64,000 bases of DNA from Actinoplanes sp. TBRC 11911 (GCF_012933445.1 NZ_JABBNC010000032.1:1-64000); one strand, 5' to 3'. Shown: positions 33,347-43,061, counted from the stretch's first letter. Translations and numbers: made by a program. The notes: generated from the sequence alone by a model not told the origin.

Positions 33347-33982
33347 ATGCCATCGATCACCACACGTCGGTCCACGCACGCGGCCGAACGCAGGGCCGAG
33401 ATTCAGGCCCGGATCCTGGCCGCGGTCGAGAGATCGCTGGAGGGTGGCGAGCGGTTCACCGACTTGAGCGTGCAGCGCATCGTCGAGACGGCGGGCATCG
33501 CCAGCTCGACCTTCTACGTGCATTTCCGGGACAAGAGCGACGTGCTGCTGAGCCTGGCGGCGAAGCTGAAGGACACCTCGTTCAACCGGGTGACGGTCTG
33601 GGATCCGGACGGCACCGACCCGTTCCCGGCGATGGTGGAGATCCTGACCGGCGTGATCGCGGTGTACCGCGAGCATGCCGCGCTGCTGCGCGCGGTCCTC
33701 GAGGTCGCCGCGTATGACGAGGCCGTCCGTCAGATGTGGAACGACGAGCTCGAACGTCAAGTCGCCCTGGGCCGGCGTTGGCTGGAGGCCGCGCAACGCG
33801 ACGGGATGACCTCGGCCGGCGTCCGTACCGATACGGCCGTCCGCGTCCTGGTGCACGGCGGCATCCAGGCGATCACCCATCACATCGCGACCGGCGACCC
33901 CGCCGACGACGCCGCTGTCGCCCGCGAGATCGCCGAGATCCAGTGGTTCGGCGCGTTGCGACGCCCGGACCATCGCGATTAG
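33347..33982 (+). CDS. TetR-family regulator (first of two related copies)
   Basis: 211 residues. The N-terminal helix-turn-helix reads VQRIVETAGIASSTFYVHFR followed by DKSDVLL. The C-terminal ligand domain ends VHGGIQAITHHIATGDPADD. The second TetR protein at 38.5 kb has the same layout, including a matching HH end motif (GFQVITHHVTTRGPERDD), so they are paralogues. It sits between transketolase and the convergent quinone-oxidoreductase gene. A palindrome at 35033-35049 between that gene and the flavin monooxygenase gene is its likely operator. Confidence 0.9.
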   Translation: MPSITTRRSTHAAERRAEIQARILAAVERSLEGGERFTDLSVQRIVETAGIASSTFYVHFRDKSDVLLSLAAKLKDTSFNRVTVWDPDGTDPFPAMVEILTGVIAVYREHAALLRAVLEVAAYDEAVRQMWNDELERQVALGRRWLEAAQRDGMTSAGVRTDTAVRVLVHGGIQAITHHIATGDPADDAAVAREIAEIQWFGALRRPDHRD

Positions 33983-33991
33983 GACGGTCGC

Positions 33992-34978
33992 TCAGTCCGC
34001 TACGCGGACCACCGACTTACCGGGCGGCGGCGACCCTTGACCGGCGATCATCGTGGGCACCTCGTCGAACGCCCACACGCGGCCGACCGGAGTGTCCAGC
34101 AGGCCCTTCTCCGCCAGGTCGATCAGCCGGTCCCAGACGGCCACGTCGTACTCCGGCGCATGCCCGAAATTCAGCGCGCCCAACGCGCCCCAGTTGCGCC
34201 CGAGCATGTCGAGCGGATCCAGCTTGACCGGCTGCCCGCTGGCCAGGCCCGCCAGGACGATGCGTCCGTTGCGGCCGAGCGCCTTGATCGCGGCTTCCGC
34301 GGCCGGGCCGCCCACGGCATCGTGGATCAGGTCGACCCCGCGGCCGCCGGTCAGCGCGCCGAGTTCGGCGGCGAGGTCGTCAACGTGATGACTGACCACG
34401 TCGTCGGCGCCCGCCTCGCGAGCGAACGCCAGCTTCTCGTCACTGCCGGCCACCCCGATGACCGTGGCGCCCAACGCCTTCGCCAGCCGGACCGCGGTGA
34501 CCCCGGAACTGCCGGCGGCCCCGAGCACGACCACGGTCTCGCCGGCCCTTATTTGAGCCCGCTCGACCAGCGCGTGGTACGCCGTACGGAAGCCGATGCT
34601 GAACCCACCGGCCTGCTCGTCGCTGAATCGCGTGGGCACCCGCCCGGCAGATTGTTCCCGCACGTAGGCGTACTCGGCGTAGCCGCCCCAGCCCAGTAGG
34701 AAGGCGGTGATCCCCATGATTCGTTCGCCGACGGTGAACCGTGAGCCTTCACCCACCGCGACCACGTCGCCGCACACTTCCTCGCCCAGTCCGAACGGCG
34801 GCGTACTGAGCACCGGAAACTGCCCCGCCACCATCATCGCATCGGGCATGCCGGCCCCCGCCGTGCGAACCCGGACGAGCAAGTGTCCGGCAGGCATCTG
34901 GTCATAGCTGAGGCGTTCGAGCCGCACGTCACCAAACGCCACCACACGCCAGGCGTTTCCCTCTACCAACACGCACAC
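33992..34978 (-). CDS. Zinc-less MDR alcohol dehydrogenase / NADPH:quinone oxidoreductase
   Basis: 328 residues of the medium-chain dehydrogenase fold. GETVVVLGAAGSSGVTAVRL is the nucleotide-binding motif, FGLGEEVCGDVVAVGEG the N-terminal catalytic-domain signature. The zinc-ligand cysteines of classical alcohol dehydrogenases are missing, so a quinone or enone reductase is most likely. GTG start with GGAAGGA just upstream. It is divergent from the flavin monooxygenase gene, with a TetR-type palindrome in between. Confidence 0.85.
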   Translation of the reverse strand: MCVLVEGNAWRVVAFGDVRLERLSYDQMPAGHLLVRVRTAGAGMPDAMMVAGQFPVLSTPPFGLGEEVCGDVVAVGEGSRFTVGERIMGITAFLLGWGGYAEYAYVREQSAGRVPTRFSDEQAGGFSIGFRTAYHALVERAQIRAGETVVVLGAAGSSGVTAVRLAKALGATVIGVAGSDEKLAFAREAGADDVVSHHVDDLAAELGALTGGRGVDLIHDAVGGPAAEAAIKALGRNGRIVLAGLASGQPVKLDPLDMLGRNWGALGALNFGHAPEYDVAVWDRLIDLAEKGLLDTPVGRVWAFDEVPTMIAGQGSPPPGKSVVRVAD

Positions 34979-35032
34979 ATTCCTTCCACGCCACGTTCAC
35001 CGCGCCAAGGGACAATCGATCGGTCGTCAAGG

Positions 35033-35049
35033 TCGGACACCATGTCCGA
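35033..35049. promoter_or_regulatory. TetR-type operator palindrome TCGGACA-N3-TGTCCGA
   Basis: A perfect inverted repeat with seven-base arms and a three-base spacer, in the 223-base region between the divergent quinone-oxidoreductase and monooxygenase genes. It shares the core GACA-CC(A/G)-TGTC with a site after the second TetR gene. Confidence 0.6.
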
Positions 35050-35201
35050 GTGAACCGTACAAGAGGACCCCGCCGGTTCGGCAACGTGCCGTCGATCACC
35101 ACCGAGCTGCTGAGCGACAAGTCACGACCGCCCGCCGGTGAGTGCGAAGTGAGCGTGGTTTGCCCTGGCCGGTGAGCGGCGGCAGCTCGAACCATAGGGT
35201 C

Positions 35202-36497
35202 ATGACTGACTTTCGAGGCGACCACGCGGTCGTCATCGGCGCCGGCATGGCCGGGCTGCTCACAGCGGTGGCACTGCGAAGTCGCTATCCGAGCGTCACC
35301 GTCATCGACCGGGACGCGCTGCCTGACCATCCGGCACCCCGTCGCGGCGTACCGCAGAGCCGGCAGGTGCACGCGATGCTCGCCCGAGGCCTGCAGGAGA
35401 TCGAGGAGCTGCTGCCGGGATTCAGCGATGATCTGCGCGCCGCGGGTGCGCCGTTCGGCGACCCGTTGCGCGACATGCACTGGTACATCGGCGGCCATCA
35501 GTTGCAGCCGGCCGCGTCCGGCATTGTCGGCGTCGGGGCCAGCCGGCCGCTCGTCGAGTATGTTGTGCGGCGCCGGCTGGCCGAGTTCCCCGGGATCCGG
35601 ATTCTGCCGTCGCTCGACGTCGTCGGACTGACCTCGACCGCGGATCGCCGGCACGTCACCGGGGTGCGGACCGTGTCCCGGACCGACTCGACGGAGTCCG
35701 CACTGCCCGCCGAACTGGTCGTGGACGCCGCCGGCCGGGGATCGCGGTCCCCGGCCTGGTTGTGGGATCTCGGTTATCCGGCTCCCGAGCAGGAGACGTT
35801 GCGCGTCAACCTGGTCAACATCACGCGCCACTACCGCCGCGATCCGAGCGATCTCGGCGGCCGGATCGGCACGTCGGTCAACTACTACCCGGGACAGTTG
35901 CACGGCGGGTTCGCGCTCGCTCAGGAAGGTGATCGCTTCGCCGTGGTCGTGGGCGGCATGCTGGGCGCCGACCCGCCGATGGACCACGCCGCGATGCTGG
36001 ACTGGGTGAAGCCACTGGCCAGCCCGGACATCTACGACATCATCCGGGACGCGGAGCCGCTCGACGATCCGGTGAAGATGCGCTTTGCCGCCAACACACG
36101 ATGGCGATACGAGCGGCTGCCGCGCCTGCCCGAGGGTTTTCTGGTCACGGGCGACGCGATGTGCAGCTTCAATCCGATCTACGCCCAGGGGATGACCGTC
36201 GCCGCGGTCGAGGCGACGCTGCTGCGCGAGCTGTTGGCCGAGGGGTCGGACGCGCTCCCCGAACGCTTCTTCCGGCGAGCGGCCGAGGCAATCGAGACAC
36301 CGTGGACCGTCGCGGTCGGCAACGATCTACGGTTCCCGGAGGCCGTCGGGTTCCGCCCGCCCGAGCATGAGGCGCTCAACGCGTACTGGGAGAAGTTTCA
36401 TGCGGCCGCGGCGAGCGATCCCGAGCTCAGTAGGGCGTTCATCAAGGTGATGCACATGACGGAGCCGCCCTCCTCGCTGTTCGGCCGGATAGGCTGA
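35202..36497 (+). CDS. FAD-dependent monooxygenase-like oxidoreductase
   Basis: 431 residues. HAVVIGAGMAGLLTAVALR (about residues 8-26) is the FAD-binding motif, VIDRDALPDHPAPRRGVPQS follows, and LVTGDAMCSFNPIYAQGMTV is the second flavin motif of PHBH-type hydroxylases and geranylgeranyl-reductase-like proteins. The substrate is unknown; squalene-epoxidase-like or polyketide hydroxylation are options. Start at ATG 35202, where the FAD motif lies at the normal distance. It ends three bases before the STAND-ATPase gene, so the two are coupled. Confidence 0.85.
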   Translation: MTDFRGDHAVVIGAGMAGLLTAVALRSRYPSVTVIDRDALPDHPAPRRGVPQSRQVHAMLARGLQEIEELLPGFSDDLRAAGAPFGDPLRDMHWYIGGHQLQPAASGIVGVGASRPLVEYVVRRRLAEFPGIRILPSLDVVGLTSTADRRHVTGVRTVSRTDSTESALPAELVVDAAGRGSRSPAWLWDLGYPAPEQETLRVNLVNITRHYRRDPSDLGGRIGTSVNYYPGQLHGGFALAQEGDRFAVVVGGMLGADPPMDHAAMLDWVKPLASPDIYDIIRDAEPLDDPVKMRFAANTRWRYERLPRLPEGFLVTGDAMCSFNPIYAQGMTVAAVEATLLRELLAEGSDALPERFFRRAAEAIETPWTVAVGNDLRFPEAVGFRPPEHEALNAYWEKFHAAAASDPELSRAFIKVMHMTEPPSSLFGRIG

Positions 36498-36500
36498 TTT

Positions 36501-38510
36501 GTGCCGCACTCGCTAGGCGCCCGGATCCGAGCCGCACGCCGGCGCACGTTCGTGGGCCGCGCCGCGGAACGCGAGATCTTCGGCACCATGCTCGCCGGGG
36601 CGTCGCCGGCCGCCGTGCTGTGGATTCACGGCCCCGGTGGCATCGGCAAGACGGCGCTCCTGCGGCAGCTCGCCGAGGACGCGCGCGACACGGCCCGCAC
36701 GGTCACCCTCATCGACCTCCGCGAGAGCGACCCCACGCCGGAGGCGTTCCGGGAGGCGCCCGCCACCGGCGTGCTTCTGATCGACACGTTCGAGCGGGGC
36801 GCCGGCCTCGAGAGCTGGCTTCGCGACGAGTTCCTGCCGAACATCGCCCCGGACGCCGTGGTGGTGATCGCGGGCCGGAGCGGCCCTTCGCCGGACTGGC
36901 GCGCGGACCCGGGCTGGGGCGAGTTGCTGCAGGTGCTCGGGCTGCGCAACCTCGGCCCCGAGGACGCCGAAACGTTCCTGCACGCCCTCGACGTTCCACC
37001 GTCCGCGCGGGCCGAGCTTCTGGCCTACGCCGGCGGACACCCGCTGGCCCTGTCGCTGGGCGCGCGGTCGGCGCGGGAAGGCGCGGTCACCGAACGCGGG
37101 CACGACGTCATCCGGACGCTGCTCGGCGAGCTCGTCGGCGCGGTCCCGTCAGACGCGCATCAGCGCGCGCTGGAAATCTGCGCGCACGCGTTCGACACCA
37201 CCGAGGAGTTGCTGCGCGCCGTCCTCGGTCGGGACGCCGGCGCGCGCCGGCTGTTCGACTGGCTCCGTGAGCAGCCGTACATCGAGGCCGGACCGCACGG
37301 GCTCTTCCCTCATGACATCGTCCGGGACGCCCTCGACGACGACCTGCGGTGGCGCGATCCGTCGGGATACGCGGAGATGCACCGGGGCATCCGCCGTTAC
37401 CTGCTGTCACGCACCGACGCCACGCGGGGCGATGGGCTGCTGGACAGGATGCGGGATCTCACCTTCTTGCACCGGCACGGCGGCGTGATGTCCGACTACA
37501 TCACCTTCCAACGCCGGCACGACATCCGGATCGAACCGTACCGCGACGATGTCGGCGACGTCGTCGTCGCGCTGACCGAACGGGCGGAGGGGCCGGAGTC
37601 GGCACGGATCGCGGGCTTCTGGCTGGACCGGCAGCCGTCCGCGGTAAGCGTGTTCCGGCGACCCGGCGAGCCGAAGCCGTATGCCTTCATGGTGTGGCTG
37701 CGACTGACCGAGCCGAACTCCGACGAGATCGCCGCGGATCCGGTCGTGGCGGCGGCGTGGCAGCACGCGCGCTCGACCGGACCGCTGCGGGCCGGCGAGC
37801 ACATCGCCGTCGCGCGTTTTATCGTCGACCCCGAGGCCTACCAGCGCCCGTCCGCCACCGGAGACCTGGTGCAGTCCCGAATCCTCGCCGAATGGCTCCG
37901 CGCGGACCGGCTGGCCTGGAGCTATCTGGTGGTGGCCGACGCGCCGGCCTGGCAGGGCCAGATGGACTATCTCGACCAGCACGCGGTCGGCCGCCAGAGC
38001 GAGGTCGGCGGTCGCCGCTACCAGTTGTTCGGCCACGACTGGCGGGCAGTGCCGTTCGACACGTGGCTCGACCGCCACGTCGGCGTTGAACTCTTGCAGC
38101 GCACGCCACCAGCCCCGTCGAGTGACCTGGCGGTTCTTTCCCGCGAGGAGTTCAACCTGGCGGTGCGCGAGGTGCTGCGCGCATGGCGCCGCCCCGCGCG
38201 AATTGCCGCGAACCCGCTGTCCCGCAGCCGCCTCGCCGCGGCCGACGGAGACGACCGGGTCGCGAACCTGAGGACGACCATCGGCGACGCGGCCGCCGTC
38301 CTGGCCGGCGACCCTCGCACGGTCGCTTGGCACAGCGCGCTGACCACCGAGTACTTCCACGGCGTGCCCTCCCAGGAAGCCGCGGCCGAACGCCTGGGCC
38401 TGCCGTTGAGCACATACCGGCGACACCTGTCCCGCGCCGTTGAGGAGCTCACCGACCTGTTGTGGCACCAGGAACTGCACGGCTATTCGACCGCTGATGA
38501 CTTGGCGTAG
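36501..38510 (+). CDS. STAND-type ATPase with C-terminal HTH (first of two paralogues)
   Basis: 669 residues. The NTPase has Walker A GPGGIGKT (44-51), Walker B VLLIDTFE (91-98), VVVIAGR and the GGHPLALSL motif of NB-ARC-like STAND ATPases. After PHDIVRDALDDDLRWRD, a middle region (roughly 350-520, with ARIAGFWLDRQPSA and AVARFIVDPEAYQ) might be a GNAT-like fold; that is inference. The end is a sigma-region-4-like HTH (624-658, QEAAAERLGLPLSTYRRHL). This suggests an ATP-dependent switch that binds DNA. The homologue at 43.1-45.1 kb matches along its whole length, with Walker A at the same residue. GTG start, three bases after the monooxygenase gene. Confidence 0.8.
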   Translation: MPHSLGARIRAARRRTFVGRAAEREIFGTMLAGASPAAVLWIHGPGGIGKTALLRQLAEDARDTARTVTLIDLRESDPTPEAFREAPATGVLLIDTFERGAGLESWLRDEFLPNIAPDAVVVIAGRSGPSPDWRADPGWGELLQVLGLRNLGPEDAETFLHALDVPPSARAELLAYAGGHPLALSLGARSAREGAVTERGHDVIRTLLGELVGAVPSDAHQRALEICAHAFDTTEELLRAVLGRDAGARRLFDWLREQPYIEAGPHGLFPHDIVRDALDDDLRWRDPSGYAEMHRGIRRYLLSRTDATRGDGLLDRMRDLTFLHRHGGVMSDYITFQRRHDIRIEPYRDDVGDVVVALTERAEGPESARIAGFWLDRQPSAVSVFRRPGEPKPYAFMVWLRLTEPNSDEIAADPVVAAAWQHARSTGPLRAGEHIAVARFIVDPEAYQRPSATGDLVQSRILAEWLRADRLAWSYLVVADAPAWQGQMDYLDQHAVGRQSEVGGRRYQLFGHDWRAVPFDTWLDRHVGVELLQRTPPAPSSDLAVLSREEFNLAVREVLRAWRRPARIAANPLSRSRLAAADGDDRVANLRTTIGDAAAVLAGDPRTVAWHSALTTEYFHGVPSQEAAAERLGLPLSTYRRHLSRAVEELTDLLWHQELHGYSTADDLA

Positions 38511-38535
38511 GGGTGACGAAATCTAGGATGGCGGC

Positions 38536-39153
38536 GTGTCTTCCAACGTTCGCCGGCCATACGATCCGGCGGTCCGGCGTGCTGCTGTCGTGGCCGCCGT
38601 GATGGCCGCCACAGAGCGCCTCCTGGCCGGCGGCGTCTCGTTCACCGAGCTGGGGATCAAGCAGATCGCCGCCGAGGTCGGCCTGGCGCGGTCAACGTTC
38701 TACCTGTACTTCAGCAGCAAGACGGAGCTGGTGCTGCGGCTGGTTGAAGCGTTGCATTCCCCCAACTGGGAGAGCAGCGAGGGGACCCCGGTCGACCTGG
38801 AAGCGATCACCGAGGCATATCGGACGGGGATAGCGTTCTTCAGGGAGCGAAAACTCGTGCTCGCCGCCGTGCTCGAGGCGGCTGCGTACGATCCCGAAGT
38901 CGGTGCCGCGTGGGAGGGATACCGGCGGAAATTCGTCCAGCGCGAGGTCGGCCTGTTGCGTGCCGAGCAGGCGGCCGGGCGGACGCCGGCCGAGGTGGAC
39001 GCGCAAGCCGCCGCCGAGGTCATCATCTGGGGCGGGTTCCAGGTGATCACCCACCACGTGACCACTCGTGGACCCGAGCGCGACGACATCATCGCCCAGG
39101 AGTTGGCCGCCAATCAGTATTACGGGGTGTACCGCCGCGGGGTCCGGGGCTGA
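38536..39153 (+). CDS. TetR-family regulator (second copy)
   Basis: 205 residues with an HTH (IKQIAAEVGLARSTFYLYFS followed by SKTELVL) and a ligand-binding region that ends like the TetR at 33.3 kb (GFQVITHHVTT). GTG start, 25 bases after the STAND ATPase gene, so probably the last gene of the same transcript. A near-perfect palindrome just downstream, before the esterase gene, is its likely operator. Confidence 0.9.
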   Translation: MSSNVRRPYDPAVRRAAVVAAVMAATERLLAGGVSFTELGIKQIAAEVGLARSTFYLYFSSKTELVLRLVEALHSPNWESSEGTPVDLEAITEAYRTGIAFFRERKLVLAAVLEAAAYDPEVGAAWEGYRRKFVQREVGLLRAEQAAGRTPAEVDAQAAAEVIIWGGFQVITHHVTTRGPERDDIIAQELAANQYYGVYRRGVRG

Positions 39154-39195
39154 GAACGCCACCCGAGCCAGTGTGCCGATCATCACGCTGCCGAA

Positions 39196-39216
39196 GATTC
39201 CGACACCGTGTCAGAA
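39196..39216. promoter_or_regulatory. TetR-type operator palindrome ATTCCGACA-N3-TGTCAGAAT
   Basis: Nine-base arms with a single mismatch around CCG, 43 bases after the TetR stop and 78 before the esterase start. The core CCGACA-N3-TGTC resembles the palindrome at 35033-35049. It would let the TetR protein control the esterase gene. Confidence 0.55.
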
Positions 39217-39294
39217 TGGCCGACGAAACCGCATCATGAAATGGGCCTGACTATTTGGCGAGGCCTTTCGCAAATCTAAAGATGGGGAAGCGCT

Positions 39295-40245
39295 ATGCCT
39301 CTGTCTCTTGATCCGGATGTGCGTGCGGCATTGGAGGCCATTTTCGGGGGATCGTTCAATGTTCCCCGGATGCCGGTCGGGGATGTGGTGTCGCGACGCG
39401 CGGGAATCAACGCGGCACACGCCATGGTCGATGCCGCGCCTGGAGTGCCCGGTGATGTGGTAACCACGGATTTCTCGACCACCGCCTCGGACGGGGCGAC
39501 GCTGCTGCTGCGGTGGTACGTCAAGGAGGATTCGATTCCGGGTCCGGCGGTGTTGTTCTTCCACGGCAGTGGCATGATCGCAAGCAGTGTGAGCCTCTAT
39601 GACGGGACCGTGTCACGGTTCGTCTCCTCCAGCGGTGTCCCCTTCTTGTCGGTGGAGTACCGGCTCGCCCCGGAGTTCCCGCACCCGACGCCGGTCGAGG
39701 ACGGCTACGCCGCCTTGACCTGGCTCGCCGAGCACGCCGGCGATCTCGGCGTCGACCCCGCCCGGATCGCTGTCATGGGCGACAGCGGCGGCGGGAACGT
39801 CGCGGCCAGCCTGGCCTTGCTCGCTCGTGACCGGGGCGGGCCGGCACTGGCCAAGCAGATCCTGCTGTATCCCGCGCTCGACGACCGCACCATCGAACCG
39901 GATCCGGAGCTCGATGGCCTCTACACCTGGTCCTACGACGACAACGAGACGATCTGGCGGGCATTTCTGGGCAACGCGTACGGCACCGATAATGTATCCG
40001 CCTATGCGGCGCCGGCCCGCGCCTCGGACCTGGCCGGCCTTCCGCCGCTTTATATGGAAGCGCTCGAGCTCGACATTCTCCGCGACGAAGACCTGCAATA
40101 CGCACGGCGATGCTCCCTCGCCGGTGTTCCCACCGAGCTGCACCTGCACAGCGGAGTCGTGCACGCCTTCGAAACCATGGCTTTCAACACCGACATCGCG
40201 CGACGAATTCAGGCCGACCGCATCCGATATCTGCGGACGATATGA
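39295..40245 (+). CDS. Alpha/beta hydrolase of the HSL (lipase/acetyl esterase) family
   Basis: 316 residues. FFHGSGMI is the oxyanion-hole motif (HGGG in most members, HGSG here), VEYRLAPEFPHPTPVED is the family block, GDSGGGNVAASLAL holds the nucleophile Ser (usually GDSAGG), and the Asp (ELDILRDED) and His (VVHAFETMA) complete the triad. It should hydrolyse short-chain esters in the cytoplasm. Probably controlled by the TetR gene just before it. It is convergent with the alcohol dehydrogenase gene, with only nine bases between. Confidence 0.9.
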   Translation: MPLSLDPDVRAALEAIFGGSFNVPRMPVGDVVSRRAGINAAHAMVDAAPGVPGDVVTTDFSTTASDGATLLLRWYVKEDSIPGPAVLFFHGSGMIASSVSLYDGTVSRFVSSSGVPFLSVEYRLAPEFPHPTPVEDGYAALTWLAEHAGDLGVDPARIAVMGDSGGGNVAASLALLARDRGGPALAKQILLYPALDDRTIEPDPELDGLYTWSYDDNETIWRAFLGNAYGTDNVSAYAAPARASDLAGLPPLYMEALELDILRDEDLQYARRCSLAGVPTELHLHSGVVHAFETMAFNTDIARRIQADRIRYLRTI

Positions 40246-40254
40246 CGGCGATGA

Positions 40255-41265
40255 TCAGTCAAAGACGATGATCGAGCGCCGGCCGGCTTGACCTCGGGCC
40301 ATGGCATCGAGCACGGTGCCGGCGTCGCGCAGCGCGATCGGGGTGAACTCGGGGAGGATGCCGTGCGCCGCCGAGAACGCCAGGGTGTCGCGAGCGTCGT
40401 GCGGTGACCCCGACGGATTGATCATGGCGTGCAGCCGGTTGAGGGCCATCGGCTCGGTGGGCAGGATCAGCGGGTCGGCCCCGTACCCGCACAGCACGAG
40501 CGTGCCGTCGGGCGCCAGGCCGGTGAACGCCGCCGCGGCAGCCGAGGTGGACGGCGACGCGTTGAGGATCAGATCCGCGCCGCCGTTCCAGGCCTTCAAC
40601 GCCTCCGCGGGATCGGAGTCCGCGGTGGAGATGAACCGCTCGGCGCCCGCTTCCTTGCCGGCCGCCAGCTCACGGTCCGAGCGCCCGACGACAGCCACCC
40701 GGGCGCCCATGGCGACGGCGTAGCGGATCGCGAGCATGCCGAGAGCCCCGGCGCCGATGATCGCCACACGTGAGGTGGGCGTGATCCCGGCCCGCCGTAA
40801 GGCGTTGAAGGCGGTCAGGCCCGCGCACATCAACGGAGCCGCGGCGACCGGGTCGAGTCCCTCCGGCAGCCGGGTCACGAAATCGGCCTTGAGGACCGCG
40901 TATTCGGCATAACCGCCATCCATGACGATGCCCGTGAAACGCTTCTGCGGGCACAGAATCTGGTCACCGCGCGCGCAATAGTCGCAATGACGGCAGGAGT
41001 CGCCCAGTATCTGAGCGCCCACGGCGGAACCCACCTCCTGCCAGGAAGCACCCGGACCGGCCGTGACCACGACCCCGGTGATCTCGTGCCCGGGGACGAC
41101 CGGAAATCGCGCCATCGGCCAATGCCCTTGCAGCACATCCAAATCCGTGTAGCACACCCCGCACGCAGTGATCTTGACGAGAACCTCACCCGGCCCGGGC
41201 TCTGGCACGTCACGTTCGGTGAACACGAGCGGCTCGCCGGGCGCGTTGGCGACGGCAGTCAGCAT
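40255..41265 (-). CDS. Zinc-dependent alcohol dehydrogenase, AdhP-like
   Basis: 336 residues. Catalytic zinc ligands are seen in ACGVCYTDL and GHEITGVV, structural zinc cysteines in CRHCDYCARGDQILC, and the NAD-binding motif in AIIGAGALGMLAIRYA. It should interconvert primary or secondary alcohols and aldehydes or ketones with NAD(H). I took ATG 41265 (MLTAVANAPGE), preceded by GGGGG; the upstream frame is open but not family-like. Together with the nearby esterase and monooxygenase it fits breakdown of an alcohol or ester. Confidence 0.92.
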   Translation of the reverse strand: MLTAVANAPGEPLVFTERDVPEPGPGEVLVKITACGVCYTDLDVLQGHWPMARFPVVPGHEITGVVVTAGPGASWQEVGSAVGAQILGDSCRHCDYCARGDQILCPQKRFTGIVMDGGYAEYAVLKADFVTRLPEGLDPVAAAPLMCAGLTAFNALRRAGITPTSRVAIIGAGALGMLAIRYAVAMGARVAVVGRSDRELAAGKEAGAERFISTADSDPAEALKAWNGGADLILNASPSTSAAAAAFTGLAPDGTLVLCGYGADPLILPTEPMALNRLHAMINPSGSPHDARDTLAFSAAHGILPEFTPIALRDAGTVLDAMARGQAGRRSIIVFD

Positions 41266-41393
41266 CGGCAGACCCCCATGCTTACTCAGGGCAGCGGGAC
41301 GATCACCCACTGGCGAGAGTACTCGCAGCTCACAGCGCTTTCGCGCGGCGAAGCGATCGCGAAAGCGGCAGCAGCCGGAGGGTGAGCCCGCGC

Positions 41394-42938
41394 TCAGCCG
41401 AGCAGGATCTGTGCCACCGCACGCCCGGAGGCGCCACTGACGCCCGGGCCCGGCCACGTCGCGCCGCCGATCATGTACAGGCCGGGCACCACCGTGGCGT
41501 AGCCACCACGATGGGCCGGCAGCGGCCGCTGGGTGAAGCCCTGCGACAGCGCGTTGTGCCCGGCGTTGGAGTCGCCAGGGCCGGCGTTCGGGTTCGCCGC
41601 CGCGATGTCCGCCGGAGTGAGCACATGCCGGCCCACGATCATGTCCTCAAGGCCCTCGACATGCTGTGCGGCCTCGGCGACGATCCGATCGGCGTACCGC
41701 TCCCCGACATCCCGGGTCCACGTGCCATCGGTGGGGATGACCCCGGCCGCGTCCGCCTTCGGATACAACGGCGCCTCGAAGATCTGCAGCCGTACGGTCG
41801 CGGAGCCGTCCGGGGCGCGGCCCGGGTCGACGGCACTGGGCTCGTGCCACGAGATCGTCGGGTGCTCAGGAATCACCCCGTCGTCCGCCTGCCGCACCGC
41901 GGCGATCATGTCGTCGAAACCGCGGCCGAGGGTGATGAGGCCACCATGGTCCATCCGCGCGTCCGCGAAATGTGGCTTGCCGTTGAGCGCCAGGTTGACC
42001 TGGAGGCAACCGCGCCGATACCGGTATCGCGCGGCCTGGCTGCGCACCCCCGGCGGGACCGTCACGACGTCGCGTAGCAGCCGGTTGTAGAGAGCATCGG
42101 GCGAGGTCGTGGCAACCACCCCCGAGGTGGCCGTGAAGACCTCACCCCCTTTCGTGCGTACGCCTGTGGCCCGTCCCCCATCGACCACGATCGTGTCGGC
42201 CTCGGCCCCGGTGACGATCACGCCGCCGTGCTTCTCGACCAGCGCGACCAGGGCGTCCGCCAGCCGACCGCTACCGCCCACGGCCTGCGGGTTGCCGCCG
42301 GCGAGCGCGGCCATCATCACGCAGACCCAGAACGCGCCCGAGGCGTCTCGCGGCCCGACGCCCATGTGCACCGGCCAGGCCAGGTAGTTCGCCCGCAGTT
42401 CCTCGGACCGGAAACGATCGGTGAGCAGGTCGGCCGCGTTCCCGGCGAGCAGGTGCTCGAACGGCATCGGTGCCGTCGCGAACTCGCGCGTCAGATAGTT
42501 GAACGTGGCGGTTGCGTCCAAGCTGGTCAGGTCCGTGCCGAGCAGCGGCAGCGCCTCCTCGAACACCGGGGCGAGGTCGGCGAACAGGCCGTACCAGGCG
42601 CCGCGTTCGCCCAGCCGGTCGAGCTCGGCGTCCAGCTCGCGAGGATCGGTGGGGATGACGACGCCGCGACCGCCCGGCAGGGAGACGCCGGTGGAGACAT
42701 CGCCTCGTACATACCGCAGGCCGAACTCGGCGAACAGCGGATGCACCGCCGAGTACGTGTCGTGCAGAAAACCCGGAAGGGTCAGCTCCTGCGTCCGGAC
42801 AAACCCGCCCGCTCGCTCCGTTCGTTCCAGCAAAAGCACGCTTCGCCCGGCCCTGGCCAGATAAGCGGCGGCGACCAGTGCATTATGGCCGGCTCCGATG
42901 AAAACGACGTCGAATTCGTGATCCCGCAGTGGTGGCAT
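41394..42938 (-). CDS. Phytoene dehydrogenase-like FAD oxidoreductase
   Basis: 514 residues. VVFIGAGHNALVAAAYLARA (about residues 11-30) binds ADP of FAD, followed by LLLERTERAGGFVRT. The C-terminal motif is PGLYMIGGATWPGPGVSGAS. It belongs to the CrtI/NAD(P)/FAD-dependent oxidoreductase group that includes carotenoid desaturases and retinol-saturase-like enzymes. No other carotenoid gene is near, so the substrate is open. It is transcribed leftward, downstream of the second STAND ATPase gene, mirroring the FAD gene beside the first one. Confidence 0.85.
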   Translation of the reverse strand: MPPLRDHEFDVVFIGAGHNALVAAAYLARAGRSVLLLERTERAGGFVRTQELTLPGFLHDTYSAVHPLFAEFGLRYVRGDVSTGVSLPGGRGVVIPTDPRELDAELDRLGERGAWYGLFADLAPVFEEALPLLGTDLTSLDATATFNYLTREFATAPMPFEHLLAGNAADLLTDRFRSEELRANYLAWPVHMGVGPRDASGAFWVCVMMAALAGGNPQAVGGSGRLADALVALVEKHGGVIVTGAEADTIVVDGGRATGVRTKGGEVFTATSGVVATTSPDALYNRLLRDVVTVPPGVRSQAARYRYRRGCLQVNLALNGKPHFADARMDHGGLITLGRGFDDMIAAVRQADDGVIPEHPTISWHEPSAVDPGRAPDGSATVRLQIFEAPLYPKADAAGVIPTDGTWTRDVGERYADRIVAEAAQHVEGLEDMIVGRHVLTPADIAAANPNAGPGDSNAGHNALSQGFTQRPLPAHRGGYATVVPGLYMIGGATWPGPGVSGASGRAVAQILLG

Positions 42939-43061
42939 GCGAGCGACGCTATCCCGATTCTCCGGTGCCTTTTATCCGACGTGAGAGGGAGCACGTGACC
43001 AGGAGAAATGCCAGCGTAAAGCGTTTCTCACAGCAATCCCGGATTGCCGGAAACGCGATGG

